NCBI GenBank assembly: GCA_001874365.1 | Contig: MPDF01000018.1 | Coordinates: 1 to 37,645 of the forward strand | DNA from: Gammaproteobacteria bacterium MedPE | GTDB lineage: Bacteria > Pseudomonadota > Gammaproteobacteria > Enterobacterales > Psychrobiaceae | Reading direction: 5' to 3' | DNA: 37,645 nt | Shown here: positions 16,971 to 25,359 of the stretch, one piece after another | Position numbering within the stretch: the stretch's first letter is position 1 | Layout of the letters: each line of letters begins with the position of its first letter | Program-made: the position numbers and the translations under genes | Notes under the pieces: model-generated | Databases searched by the model: none | The model's input: the letters and a program-made list of their open reading frames with translations, nothing else | Told to the model about the DNA's origin: nothing

Positions 16971-17645
16971 ATGAGTACTATCAGAGTATTAATTGTTGAT
17001 CGCTGTATTCAATCGACCATCGACATTAGCAATTACCTTAGCGATAGCAACATTGAATTAGACTTTGCCTATCATGGCATTAGCGCGTTAGAGCTCATTA
17101 TCAAGAATGAATACGACATTCTGATCTTAGATGCTTGTATTACCAAGCTAGATGCTTTGTCATTGTCAAAGAAGTTACGTCAGCAACTATTTTCTAGCAT
17201 GCCGATAATTGTATTAAGTAAACAAACAGAGCTTGCCTTTAAAGTGCAATGTTTTGAAGCTGGCGTGGATGATGTCGTTGCCAAACCCTGCGCACCACAA
17301 GAGCTTTACCATCGTATCCTAGCCATGGCTAAGCGCGGTCCACTGCGCGGAATTGGTCAACAGAAAATTGCTGATTTAAGTGTCGATTACAATGCCGCAA
17401 CGATTACTCGCGGCACGCGAAAAATCAAACTGCACCAAATGCAAATGAAGATAATCAAAGTACTAGCCCAACATTATCCGAATACCGTTTCTCGTGAAGT
17501 ATTAGAACAAGAGATCTGGTCAGGCGTCCTGCCCGATAGCTCACCATTGAGAACGCATATTTATCGATTACGCCAAAATATTAAAAACCAATTAGACCGA
17601 GACATCATCAGTACGGTTTACGCTAAAGGTTATAAAATAGCGTGA
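16971..17645 (+). CDS. Orphan OmpR-family response regulator with incomplete receiver site
   Basis: A 224-residue transcription regulator with an N-terminal receiver (1-115) and a C-terminal winged helix (about 128-224, ending HIYRLRQNIKN...VYAKGYKIA). The phosphoacceptor Asp54, Ser83 and Lys105 are present. The acidic pair that binds Mg is VDR (Asp10-Arg11), so one acid is replaced by Arg and phosphorylation may be weak or absent. No kinase gene adjoins. Its sequence resembles the complete regulator at 21610 (for example SNIELDFAYHG against TDIELDYAATG), so the two look like paralogues. It stands alone between the metalloprotease and the convergent galU gene. Confidence 0.88.
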   Translation: MSTIRVLIVDRCIQSTIDISNYLSDSNIELDFAYHGISALELIIKNEYDILILDACITKLDALSLSKKLRQQLFSSMPIIVLSKQTELAFKVQCFEAGVDDVVAKPCAPQELYHRILAMAKRGPLRGIGQQKIADLSVDYNAATITRGTRKIKLHQMQMKIIKVLAQHYPNTVSREVLEQEIWSGVLPDSSPLRTHIYRLRQNIKNQLDRDIISTVYAKGYKIA

Positions 17646-17662
17646 TAACACGCTATTTTATA
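17631..17662. terminator. Bidirectional terminator between response regulator and galU
   Basis: A perfect 14-bp stem (TATAAAATAGCGTG and complement) with an ATAA loop includes the stop codon of the response regulator and ends 9 bases from the galU stop. It serves two convergent genes. Confidence 0.75.
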
Positions 17663-17670
17663 AGTCGCTA

Positions 17671-18597
17671 TTACGCGGTTTCAGGAAAGTGTTTTTGGTT
17701 TAGCATGACCTCGATAGCCGCTTGAAATTGCTTTCCTAGTTGAGGATGAGCAAGGGCATATTCAACATTAGCAGCCAAGTATCCCAATTTACTACCACAA
17801 TCGTGTGACTTCCCTTGTAATTGATATGCAGAGACTGCTTCTTGATGAATAAGCGCAGCAATAGCATCAGTCAACTGTATCTCACCACCCACGCCCGGTA
17901 AAACCTTGCTTAGCAGCGGCCAAATATCTGACGAAAAAACATACCGACCAACAATCGCTAAATTTGAAGGAGCATCTTTAATGTCAGGTTTTTCTACCAC
18001 ATTGTGAATGGGCCAATTTAATCTCGCCATATTATCGATGTACTGCTTTTCAGCGCCCTGACAATCGACGATTCCATATTGATTAAGTAAATGAGAAGGG
18101 ACAGGCTCAACCATCACCTGACTTGCTTGCCAGTGTGCAAAGTTATCAATCATTGCTTTGAGATCATTGCCTATTGGTGCTTGAGATATTAGTACATCAG
18201 GTAATACAACGGCAAAGGGTTCATCTCCCACCAAAGAATATGCCTTAAGTACTGCATCGCCAAGGCCTAGTGCCTCACCTTGTCGCACATGCATAATGGT
18301 CACATCTGCTGGCACTATTGATTTAATTTCATCCAGTAATTGACGTTTAACTCGCTTTTCAAGCGTGCTTTCTAATTCAAATGACGTGTCAAAGTGATTT
18401 TCGATGGCATTCTTAGATGCATGAGTCACTAAAATGATTTCCTTGATCCCAGCAGCAACACACTCGTCGACAATATATTGAATAATTGGCTTATCAACAA
18501 TAGGTAACATTTCTTTGGGAATAGCTTTAGTAGCAGGCAACATCCTTGTCCCCAGCCCAGCAACTGGGATCACTGCTTTTTTAACAACGTTAGACAT
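17671..18597 (-). CDS. galU: UTP-glucose-1-phosphate uridylyltransferase
   Basis: Makes UDP-glucose from glucose-1-phosphate and UTP, the precursor for LPS, capsule and glycolipid sugars. The protein is 308 residues from [16 protein letters not shown]. The nucleotidyltransferase motif [23 protein letters not shown], the LPDVL block and VVEKP are clear. The start at 18597 is preferred over 18606 because AGGAA lies 9 bases before it but directly abuts the earlier ATG. The gene follows a GtrA-like flippase gene and lies beside a divergent glycosyltransferase operon, which suits a role in envelope sugar supply. Confidence 0.95.
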   Translation of the reverse strand: MSNVVKKAVIPVAGLGTRMLPATKAIPKEMLPIVDKPIIQYIVDECVAAGIKEIILVTHASKNAIENHFDTSFELESTLEKRVKRQLLDEIKSIVPADVTIMHVRQGEALGLGDAVLKAYSLVGDEPFAVVLPDVLISQAPIGNDLKAMIDNFAHWQASQVMVEPVPSHLLNQYGIVDCQGAEKQYIDNMARLNWPIHNVVEKPDIKDAPSNLAIVGRYVFSSDIWPLLSKVLPGVGGEIQLTDAIAALIHQEAVSAYQLQGKSHDCGSKLGYLAANVEYALAHPQLGKQFQAAIEVMLNQKHFPETA

Positions 18598-18673
18598 TAC
18601 ACACATTTCCTAAATTAAACTAAAACGCTAATTTAATGCCTTCAATGTCTAAAGAATGTCTAGCGTCGAAAAC

Positions 18674-19048
18674 CTATTTATTTACAGGTTTGTAAACGAC
18701 ACGACTTGCTAATAAATAGTTAACAATAAGCCCGGCGCAAACCCCAACAACAAATGCAGCGGCTGTTGGAAGCCAACAAGTTGCAAGATAGAAAACCGAT
18801 AAATTTACCCCACCAGCAACGTGTGCGGCTAACATATGCTTCCCCCATTGCTTTCCTTTCGCCACACTATTACTGTCACGAAAAGTAAGATGTCGATTAC
18901 CAAACCAAGTCACAGTGGCCGCAATCCAAAAAGCGATGACGCGAGACAACATTGCTTGTTCCAACAACGTAAACAAAACCGCAAATATTGCACTATCGGC
19001 AACAAATCCAATACTACCAACTAAGCCAAAAGCACTTATTTTCTTCAT
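18674..19048 (-). CDS. GtrA family membrane protein (probable polyprenyl-phosphate-sugar flippase)
   Basis: A 124-residue protein with four membrane segments (about 5-27, 33-50, 70-90 and 93-113). The N-terminal GLVGSIGFVADSAIF and the FGNRHLTF motif after the second helix are characteristic of GtrA. Family members are thought to flip undecaprenyl-phosphate-linked sugars made by GtrB-type GT2 enzymes across the inner membrane. A GT2 enzyme of that type is transcribed divergently from 19175, and galU lies 76 bases downstream on the same strand. Confidence 0.9.
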   Translation of the reverse strand: MKKISAFGLVGSIGFVADSAIFAVLFTLLEQAMLSRVIAFWIAATVTWFGNRHLTFRDSNSVAKGKQWGKHMLAAHVAGGVNLSVFYLATCWLPTAAAFVVGVCAGLIVNYLLASRVVYKPVNK

Positions 19049-19174
19049 AATATTCCTCCACCTGCGAATATTAACGAAGATAAAGTCAATGAAATGTCAC
19101 TTTCACATTTGAGTGACTTTTTTTAGACCTACTCCGAATTATCCTAATCCTTCTATCATTAGGAAACTATTATC

Positions 19175-20173
19175 ATGAAGCTCATTTCGTCAACCAATGA
19201 AGTTACGCTCAGCATCATTGTCCCCGTTTATAACGAAGTTCAAATGCTGCCAACTTTTCACCATCAGCTTATGTGTACCATAGCGACCTTAGCCCACGAA
19301 ACTATCGAACTAATTTATGTTAATGATGGAAGCAAAGATAGTAGCTGGGCGTGTCTTCAGACACTGCCACACTCGTTAAATCACTGCCAAGTGCGTTGTA
19401 TTAACCTCAGTAGAAATTTTGGCAAAGAAGCGGCTATGACCGCAGGACTGGATTATTCAGTTGGTCAAGCAGTCATATTTTTAGATGCCGATTTACAAGA
19501 TCCGCCAGAGCTTATCCCGCAAATGCTTAATAAATGGCGAGAAGGTTTTGATGTCGTCAACATGAAGCGCAGCGATCGCGTAGGCGAATCAGCATTTAAA
19601 AAATTGAGTGCTTTTTGTTACTACCGACTCCTCACCAAACTCTCTGATGTTGAGTTACAACAAGATGTTGGTGATTTCAGATTACTAAGTCGCCGTGTCG
19701 TTGAAGCAATCAAAAAACTTCCTGAACGCAATAGATACATGAAAGGAATTTTATCGTGGCCAGGATTTATCCAAACAACCTTATCATTTGAACGTCCAGC
19801 GCGTGTTGCAGGCGAAACAAAATGGTCATTCTTACAGTTGGTTGGACTTGGATTGTCAGGCATAACCTCTTTCAGTGTTAAGCCACTTCGACTTGCAACT
19901 TGGGCAGGCGGAATAATCTCAATTGCTGCATTTTTCTATGCGATATTCGTTGTTTTTAAAACATTAATTGTCGGTGAAAGTGTTGCTGGATATCCAACGA
20001 TGATATTGGTGATCTTAACACTAGGTGGATTACAGCTGTTGGCCATTGGCGTTGTAGGTGAATATATTGCACGCATCTTCACTGAATCCAAAGGCCGTCC
20101 AATTTATATCGTCATGGATAACGAAATAAGCGCTGCTCAAGAAAATGACGTAAGAGAGCTCCATCATGGATAA
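19175..20173 (+). CDS. GT2 polyprenyl-phosphate glycosyltransferase (GtrB/DPM-like)
   Basis: A 332-residue inner-membrane enzyme, cytoplasmic catalytic side, that transfers a sugar from a nucleotide donor to polyprenyl phosphate. The GT-A fold begins SIIVPVYNE (13-21), with VNDGS (49-53) and the metal-binding DADLQDPPE (104-112). Two C-terminal membrane helices lie at about 235-257 and 268-292. The type is that of GtrB, ArnC and YfdH. It overlaps the next gene (GT39) by 8 bases. Together with GtrA across the divergent promoter region the three give a synthase, flippase and periplasmic transferase set. The sugar is unknown. Confidence 0.92.
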   Translation: MKLISSTNEVTLSIIVPVYNEVQMLPTFHHQLMCTIATLAHETIELIYVNDGSKDSSWACLQTLPHSLNHCQVRCINLSRNFGKEAAMTAGLDYSVGQAVIFLDADLQDPPELIPQMLNKWREGFDVVNMKRSDRVGESAFKKLSAFCYYRLLTKLSDVELQQDVGDFRLLSRRVVEAIKKLPERNRYMKGILSWPGFIQTTLSFERPARVAGETKWSFLQLVGLGLSGITSFSVKPLRLATWAGGIISIAAFFYAIFVVFKTLIVGESVAGYPTMILVILTLGGLQLLAIGVVGEYIARIFTESKGRPIYIVMDNEISAAQENDVRELHHG

Positions 20174-21593
20174 TAGCATTAACCCGTTACTTCGTTGGTT
20201 ACTAGCCATTGGTGTCTTCGTCCTTAGTATTCGATTAATTTCACTAGGTTTTTACCCACTTTACGACACGACTGAAGCCCGCTATGGTGAGATTGCTCGG
20301 TTAATGCTTGAAACAGGTAATTGGGTAACGCCTTTATTTGATTATGACGTGCCCTTTTGGGGAAAACCACCACTGCAAACTTGGATCAGCGCAGCCAGCT
20401 TAGGCGTGTTTGGTATCAATGAATTTGCAGCACGCCTACCGCATTTTTTGTGCACCTTGGTTACCTTGTTTTTGACTTATAATTTCGCTAATCAATATTT
20501 TGGCACTCGTCGCGCCGTTATCAGCATTATCGTGCTAAGCGCCTGCCTCGGATTTACCGTAACGGCAGGCACAGTCATGACTGATAGTGCCCTGTTGATG
20601 GCAACAACATTAGCTATGATTAGCTTCTGGCGATGTTTTCAAGGGCACAATACTACAAAGAACGGCTTGTTATTTTTTGCTGCACTGAGTTTAGGGATGT
20701 TAATTAAAGGGCCTGTAGCTGTTGTGATTATTGGCATTGCACTAACAGTGTGGAGTATCAGTCAGCGTTGTTTTATGTCTGCCATCACCTCACTTCCGTG
20801 GGGAAAAGGGCTACTACTATTCACTGCATTAACCCTCCCTTGGTATGTATGGGCAGAGCTTCGAACACCAGGTTTCTTAGCGTACTTTATTGTCGGTGAA
20901 CATATTCAGCGTTTTTTAGTCTCAGGATGGCAAGGCGACTTATATGGCACAGCGCATAGAGAGCCCCGTGGCATGATTTGGCTCTTTTGGATTGGCGCTG
21001 CCTTTCCTTGGTCGCTTGTGTTAATAAAACAATTTATATCGTTCATAATTCGCAACGCGAAAGGCTCACCACAAAAACCAATACCTCCTATAACTAGTTA
21101 TCTTTTATGTTGGATGATAGCGCCGTTGTTATTATTTACGCTATCGGGAAATATACTGCCGGCCTATGTGTTACCGGGAATAACAGCCATGGGACTATTA
21201 GTCACGCAATGGATAAATAGCCAACGTTGGTTAGCGACTTTAGCGCTGGTAGCTTATGGATTGTTACTCTTTTTTATCGCGTGGGTATCATTTGGTCAAC
21301 TATCGAAAACATCGGAAAAAGAATTGATTAGTCATCATATGCAACAAATGAATAAAACGCCGCTGCTTTATTGGCAAAAGCGCCCATTCTCAGCGCAATT
21401 TTATTCATATGGCCAGGCTAAACTGCTGACGAGTGAACAAACTCTGGCGAATTTACTACTCAATAACAATGAATTTTATATAGCCATCGCTCATACTGAA
21501 ACAAGTGATCAATTGTTAATGTTAAGCAATCAGTGCAAAAATATTGAACAGACTCGTGATAGAATTTTATTTCGCTGCTCAAAGACAGATTAA
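20166..21593 (+). CDS. GT39 (ArnT/PMT-like) membrane glycosyltransferase
   Basis: A 475-residue protein with about ten to twelve membrane helices. The first periplasmic loop has DTTEARYGEIARLMLETGNW (34-53) followed by FWGKPPLQTW, the signature shared with ArnT and other PMT_2 proteins, where the Asp is catalytic. Such enzymes take a sugar from undecaprenyl phosphate in the periplasm and transfer it to lipid A, another glycolipid or a protein. The upstream GT2 gene overlaps by 8 bases and the two-component genes follow within 20 bases, so the transferase is probably controlled by them. The acceptor is unknown; it is shorter than E. coli ArnT (550). Confidence 0.9.
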   Translation: MDNSINPLLRWLLAIGVFVLSIRLISLGFYPLYDTTEARYGEIARLMLETGNWVTPLFDYDVPFWGKPPLQTWISAASLGVFGINEFAARLPHFLCTLVTLFLTYNFANQYFGTRRAVISIIVLSACLGFTVTAGTVMTDSALLMATTLAMISFWRCFQGHNTTKNGLLFFAALSLGMLIKGPVAVVIIGIALTVWSISQRCFMSAITSLPWGKGLLLFTALTLPWYVWAELRTPGFLAYFIVGEHIQRFLVSGWQGDLYGTAHREPRGMIWLFWIGAAFPWSLVLIKQFISFIIRNAKGSPQKPIPPITSYLLCWMIAPLLLFTLSGNILPAYVLPGITAMGLLVTQWINSQRWLATLALVAYGLLLFFIAWVSFGQLSKTSEKELISHHMQQMNKTPLLYWQKRPFSAQFYSYGQAKLLTSEQTLANLLLNNNEFYIAIAHTETSDQLLMLSNQCKNIEQTRDRILFRCSKTD

Positions 21594-21609
21594 ACGGGAG
21601 TTAAACTTT

Positions 21610-22278
21610 ATGAATGTGCTGTTAATCGAAGATTGTCAGGAAGTCGCCGAAATTATTTTCGATTACTTTGAGCAAACAGACATTGAACTCGACTACGCTG
21701 CCACTGGTACCCTAGGGTTAAAGCTTGCTAGTGAACAGGATTTTGACTGCATAATTTTAGATATTATGTTACCCGGCATCGACGGTTTATCCCTTTGCAA
21801 AGCATTACGCCAGCGGGGCAAAGATACCCCAGTTATCATGCTCACGGCACGGGATACCAATCTTGATATCAAACAAGGGCTTAATATTGGCGCCGACGAT
21901 TATTTAGTTAAACCCTTTGATATCGAAATTCTTGAAGCGCGTATTCATTCCCTCATTCGTCGTAGCAGTGGCAGCGGTTTTAAAACCTATTTACGCTGTG
22001 GAGAACTCAAGCTGGATTTACAAAATTATCATGTTTGGCGTGGTGAAATAGCCATTAAACTCAACCCTAGTTGCTTTAAAATCCTTAAATTATTGATGGA
22101 GAAATCCCCGGCATTAGCCACGAGACAAGAAATAGAACACGTATTATGGGCTGATGATATGCCAGACCAAGACATCCTGCGTAAGCATATTTATCAACTT
22201 CGCAGTAAAGTAGACAAACCTTTTACCCAAGAATTAATACAAACCGTGCCTAAGCTTGGCTACAGAATAAGTGCTTAA
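21610..22278 (+). CDS. OmpR-family response regulator
   Basis: A 222-residue DNA-binding regulator. The receiver is complete: Glu7-Asp8, phosphoacceptor Asp51, Thr79 and Lys101. A winged-helix domain (about 125-222) ends HIYQLRSKVDK...VPKLGYRIS. The start at 21610 is chosen because GGGAG lies 9 bases before it; a longer form from 21544 would overlap the GT39 gene. The stop TAA shares its last A with the ATG of the following kinase gene (TAATG), so the pair is translationally coupled. Being the third gene of the glycosyltransferase operon it may autoregulate that operon. Confidence 0.95.
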   Translation: MNVLLIEDCQEVAEIIFDYFEQTDIELDYAATGTLGLKLASEQDFDCIILDIMLPGIDGLSLCKALRQRGKDTPVIMLTARDTNLDIKQGLNIGADDYLVKPFDIEILEARIHSLIRRSSGSGFKTYLRCGELKLDLQNYHVWRGEIAIKLNPSCFKILKLLMEKSPALATRQEIEHVLWADDMPDQDILRKHIYQLRSKVDKPFTQELIQTVPKLGYRISA

Positions 22279-23537
22279 TGATGAATAAACTCCAACCATT
22301 TAGTCGAAAAATTGCCAAGATATTTGTCACTATCGCTGCTTGCTTATTAGCGTTTTACTCACTCGTTGTTGAGCTTACTGTGCATTATGCCGAAAATCTA
22401 AATAGCCAAACTCGTTTGTCTGTCATTGCGCCGCACCATTTAACGTTGTTCGAAGAGTCCGCTCAAGAGCAACAAATCCAAGTCAGTCCAATCAATAGCA
22501 TATACAGTCATTATCATCTTCTACCTGAGCACGTTAAAGCACTCATTGAACCAGCATGGACAGGCATGACACACCATACCGTTGATGACAGTGAACTAGA
22601 GTTTAGTATCTATGCTACTAAAAACAACCAAGGGCACATCGTATACGCTATAGAAGACACGACTAATATCGAATGGAATGATTATGATTTTTTAATCGTG
22701 GAAATCATGTTGCTGTTTTTTGGCATTATTTTATTCATCATTTCCGCAGGCTTCATCATTAATATGGCTAAGCGTATTGCGGCTCCTTTTAGCGACTTAG
22801 CCAATCAGTTACACAACGAACAAGATGAAAACCTATCGCCAATAAAAGTTGACGGTGAACTATCACTTGAGTTGAACAAAATGCTACAAGGCGTCAATCA
22901 TTTTAGATCACGCATCAAAGAAGCATTAACCCGTGAACAATCTTTCACGCGCTATGTCAGTCACGAACTTAGAACACCGATGACAGTCATCAAAGGCAGT
23001 TTGAGTCTACTGCGCCGACATGATGATAAAGATGTTGCCAAACAGGTCGCGAGAATAGAACACGCCATCGATGACATGGAGCAGCTCACTCAAACCTTCT
23101 TACTTCTTGCCCGCGATGAAGATAACGCCCAAGCTCAATGTGAAGTGTCAGAAAGTTTTATTGATAACATTCATCAAAATCTGAAAAAACGTATCGTCTC
23201 AAACAATGTTGACTATCAAATGCAGCTTCAACAGCCAGTAACATTAAATGCAGAACCAGTATTGGTGCGTTCACTAATCAGTAATTTACTGCTCAATGCC
23301 ATTAATTGCAGTATCAATGGCACCGTGACTCTCATGGTAAGCCAGCGCGGTATTAATGTGATTGACAATGGCGTAGGTCTCAACAAAAAGAGCCGTGGCT
23401 ACGAAGGTTTTGGCATTGGTCTGAACGTGGTGCAAGACATTTGCAAAAAGTATCAATGGCAGTTTTCCCTCGTTAATAATGACACTCAAGGTTGTACTGC
23501 CACTGTTTCATTTGAATCCGCTATTGAAGAATATTAA
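22278..23537 (+). CDS. Sensor histidine kinase, partner of the regulator at 21610
   Basis: A 419-residue inner-membrane kinase. TM1 is at about 12-32, a periplasmic sensor of about 105 residues follows (34-138), TM2 is at about 139-162, then HAMP, a dimerisation domain with H-box SHELRTP (His229), N-box LLLNAINCS, G1 DNGVGL and G2 GFGIGLNVV. All catalytic boxes are present, so it is expected to be active. The sensor domain is not recognised. The start codon overlaps the regulator stop. The last 17 bases overlap the 3' end of dsbC on the other strand, without a terminator between. Confidence 0.95.
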   Translation: MMNKLQPFSRKIAKIFVTIAACLLAFYSLVVELTVHYAENLNSQTRLSVIAPHHLTLFEESAQEQQIQVSPINSIYSHYHLLPEHVKALIEPAWTGMTHHTVDDSELEFSIYATKNNQGHIVYAIEDTTNIEWNDYDFLIVEIMLLFFGIILFIISAGFIINMAKRIAAPFSDLANQLHNEQDENLSPIKVDGELSLELNKMLQGVNHFRSRIKEALTREQSFTRYVSHELRTPMTVIKGSLSLLRRHDDKDVAKQVARIEHAIDDMEQLTQTFLLLARDEDNAQAQCEVSESFIDNIHQNLKKRIVSNNVDYQMQLQQPVTLNAEPVLVRSLISNLLLNAINCSINGTVTLMVSQRGINVIDNGVGLNKKSRGYEGFGIGLNVVQDICKKYQWQFSLVNNDTQGCTATVSFESAIEEY

Positions 23538-24264
23538 GTAACTCTTGTGGCGGACGGTAACCCACCAGCAAACTACCATTATCTAACACAATTGATGGTG
23601 TCGCATTTACGCCAAACTCAACACCCAGTTGATAATGTTGCGGGACTTGATTTTCACAGGAGTTTTGCGCGATTTTAGCGCCGGCTTTTAACTCGTCCAT
23701 CGCTTTGTGTTGATCGTCGCTACACCATAATGATTGCATCGCAGTCCACGCTGGATATCCTTCACCACCTCGTGGAAAGGCCATATAACGCACTGTGATG
23801 CCCAGCGCATTGTATTGTGACATCTCACGGTGCATTTTTCTGCAATAGCCGCAATCGACATCGGTAAATACAGTCACTTGATGCTTTTCATTTTTCGCTT
23901 TATAAACGATCATCGACGGTTCGTAGCCGATCATCTTAGCTAAACGCATTTTGCCCATCGACACTTCAGTTAGGTCTTCAAAGCCATTAGTCGCATCAAA
24001 TAAGCTACCACGAACAATATATTTCGCATCAGCAGTGGTATAAAAAATGCCGCGTTCAGTCATGACTTCAAATAAATCGCTAATCGGGGTCTTTTGAATA
24101 CTATCAATGCGAAGCCCCAATGTTTCAGTTACGGCTAACTTCACACTATTTAAATGTGACGCATCAGCTTCTTTTGACAACTTTTCTTCGGCGGATACTG
24201 CCAAACTAATTGCAATACAAAGGCTTGCAACGATCAAAAACGCCATAGCGTTTAATACTTTCAT
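23521..24264 (-). CDS. dsbC: Thiol:disulfide interchange protein DsbC
   Basis: A periplasmic disulfide isomerase kept reduced by DsbD. The 247-residue precursor has a signal peptide (cleavage after VSA, about residue 25), an N-terminal dimerisation domain (30-90), and a thioredoxin-fold domain with CGYC (138-141) and the cis-Pro loop ATPS. A second Cys pair (WCSDD and SCENQ) matches the structural disulfide of DsbC. It starts 3 bases after the alr stop and is the last gene of a dnaB-alr-dsbC operon. In E. coli dsbC is next to recJ instead. Its 3' end overlaps the kinase gene. Confidence 0.92.
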   Translation of the reverse strand: MKVLNAMAFLIVASLCIAISLAVSAEEKLSKEADASHLNSVKLAVTETLGLRIDSIQKTPISDLFEVMTERGIFYTTADAKYIVRGSLFDATNGFEDLTEVSMGKMRLAKMIGYEPSMIVYKAKNEKHQVTVFTDVDCGYCRKMHREMSQYNALGITVRYMAFPRGGEGYPAWTAMQSLWCSDDQHKAMDELKAGAKIAQNSCENQVPQHYQLGVEFGVNATPSIVLDNGSLLVGYRPPQELLNILQ

Positions 24265-24267
24265 GTA

Positions 24268-25359
24268 TTACTCCACAAACTTAATATCAACTCGCGACGT
24301 GAGTTGAAGTATTAATTCATAACAAATAGTGTCAGACCACTGAGCTATTTCTTCGACTGGTAACTGCGGTCCCCACATAATAACGGGATCGCCACAACTC
24401 ACTTGATGCTCATTTCCTAAATCTACTGTCACCATATCCATAGATACACGGCCAACGATTGGGTAGCGATTACCATTAATTAATACAGGCGTTCCCGCTT
24501 TAGCATGACGTGGATAACCATCACCATAACCTATCGCAATGACCGCCAACTGCGTGTCTCGCTCAGTTTTCCAATGGGCGCCATAACCAACATTTTCGCC
24601 TTTTGCTAGCGGCTTAATGGCAATAACGCTGGTGCTTAATGTCATCGCGGCAATAAAGTCATCTTGTTCACCAATGCGATTTAGCATCGGCGAACACCCA
24701 TATAATAATAAACCTGGTCGTACCCAATCTGCATGGGAGTCAGGCCACGCTATAATACCAGCTGAATTGGCTAATGTTAATTCACCATCATGTGGCTCAA
24801 CCAAGGTGTAAAATTGCGACATTTGTTCGCTTGTAAAACAATTGTCTAGATCATCAGCACAAGAGAAATGGGTCATAAAGTTAATTTTTGAGTCTACAAA
24901 ACCCAGCGTATTAATACGTGCTAATGCTTCATCCAATTGACTTGGCGCTATACCTAACCGATTCATCCCCGTATCAATTTTGAGCCAAACCTTTAAATTC
25001 GCCGTTAGCGTCGAATGCGCTTTCGCAAAAGCTTCAAGTTGACTCACTTGCTCAAGACTGTGGATCACCGTTTGAATGTCATGCTCAATGAGCACTTCAA
25101 TATCAGCGGTATTAAAAAAACCTTCCATCAGTAAAATAGGCGTGGTGAAATCGGCGTTTCTAAGCTCTAGTGCTTCTTCTAAACGTGCCACACCAAATGC
25201 ATCTGAATCAACTAAAATACGTGCCATCTCTAACACGCCATGGCCGTAGGCATTAGCTTTTAATACACTAATAACACGGCTAGTTTTTACAATGGATTTG
25301 ATGCGCTTAAAATTGTGACGCACTGCTTTACGGCTAATAACCGCGTTAACTGCGCTCAT
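24268..25359 (-). CDS. alr: Alanine racemase
   Basis: A PLP enzyme that interconverts L- and D-alanine for peptidoglycan. It has 363 residues, the usual length. The PLP-lysine motif is VLKANAYGHG (about 32-41). Also seen are WLKIDTGMNRLG, the GYGDGYPR block near the second catalytic Tyr, and VSMDMVTVDLG. The first base of its ATG is shared with the dnaB stop codon (TAATG at 25359), so dnaB and alr are translationally coupled, as in many gammaproteobacteria where alr is the dnaB neighbour. Confidence 0.96.
   Translation of the reverse strand: MSAVNAVISRKAVRHNFKRIKSIVKTSRVISVLKANAYGHGVLEMARILVDSDAFGVARLEEALELRNADFTTPILLMEGFFNTADIEVLIEHDIQTVIHSLEQVSQLEAFAKAHSTLTANLKVWLKIDTGMNRLGIAPSQLDEALARINTLGFVDSKINFMTHFSCADDLDNCFTSEQMSQFYTLVEPHDGELTLANSAGIIAWPDSHADWVRPGLLLYGCSPMLNRIGEQDDFIAAMTLSTSVIAIKPLAKGENVGYGAHWKTERDTQLAVIAIGYGDGYPRHAKAGTPVLINGNRYPIVGRVSMDMVTVDLGNEHQVSCGDPVIMWGPQLPVEEIAQWSDTICYELILQLTSRVDIKFVE

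Noticed and set aside
18598-18606. Earlier ATG of galU (MCVM start)
   Set aside because: The AGGAA site abuts this ATG, while it is well spaced for the ATG at 18597.
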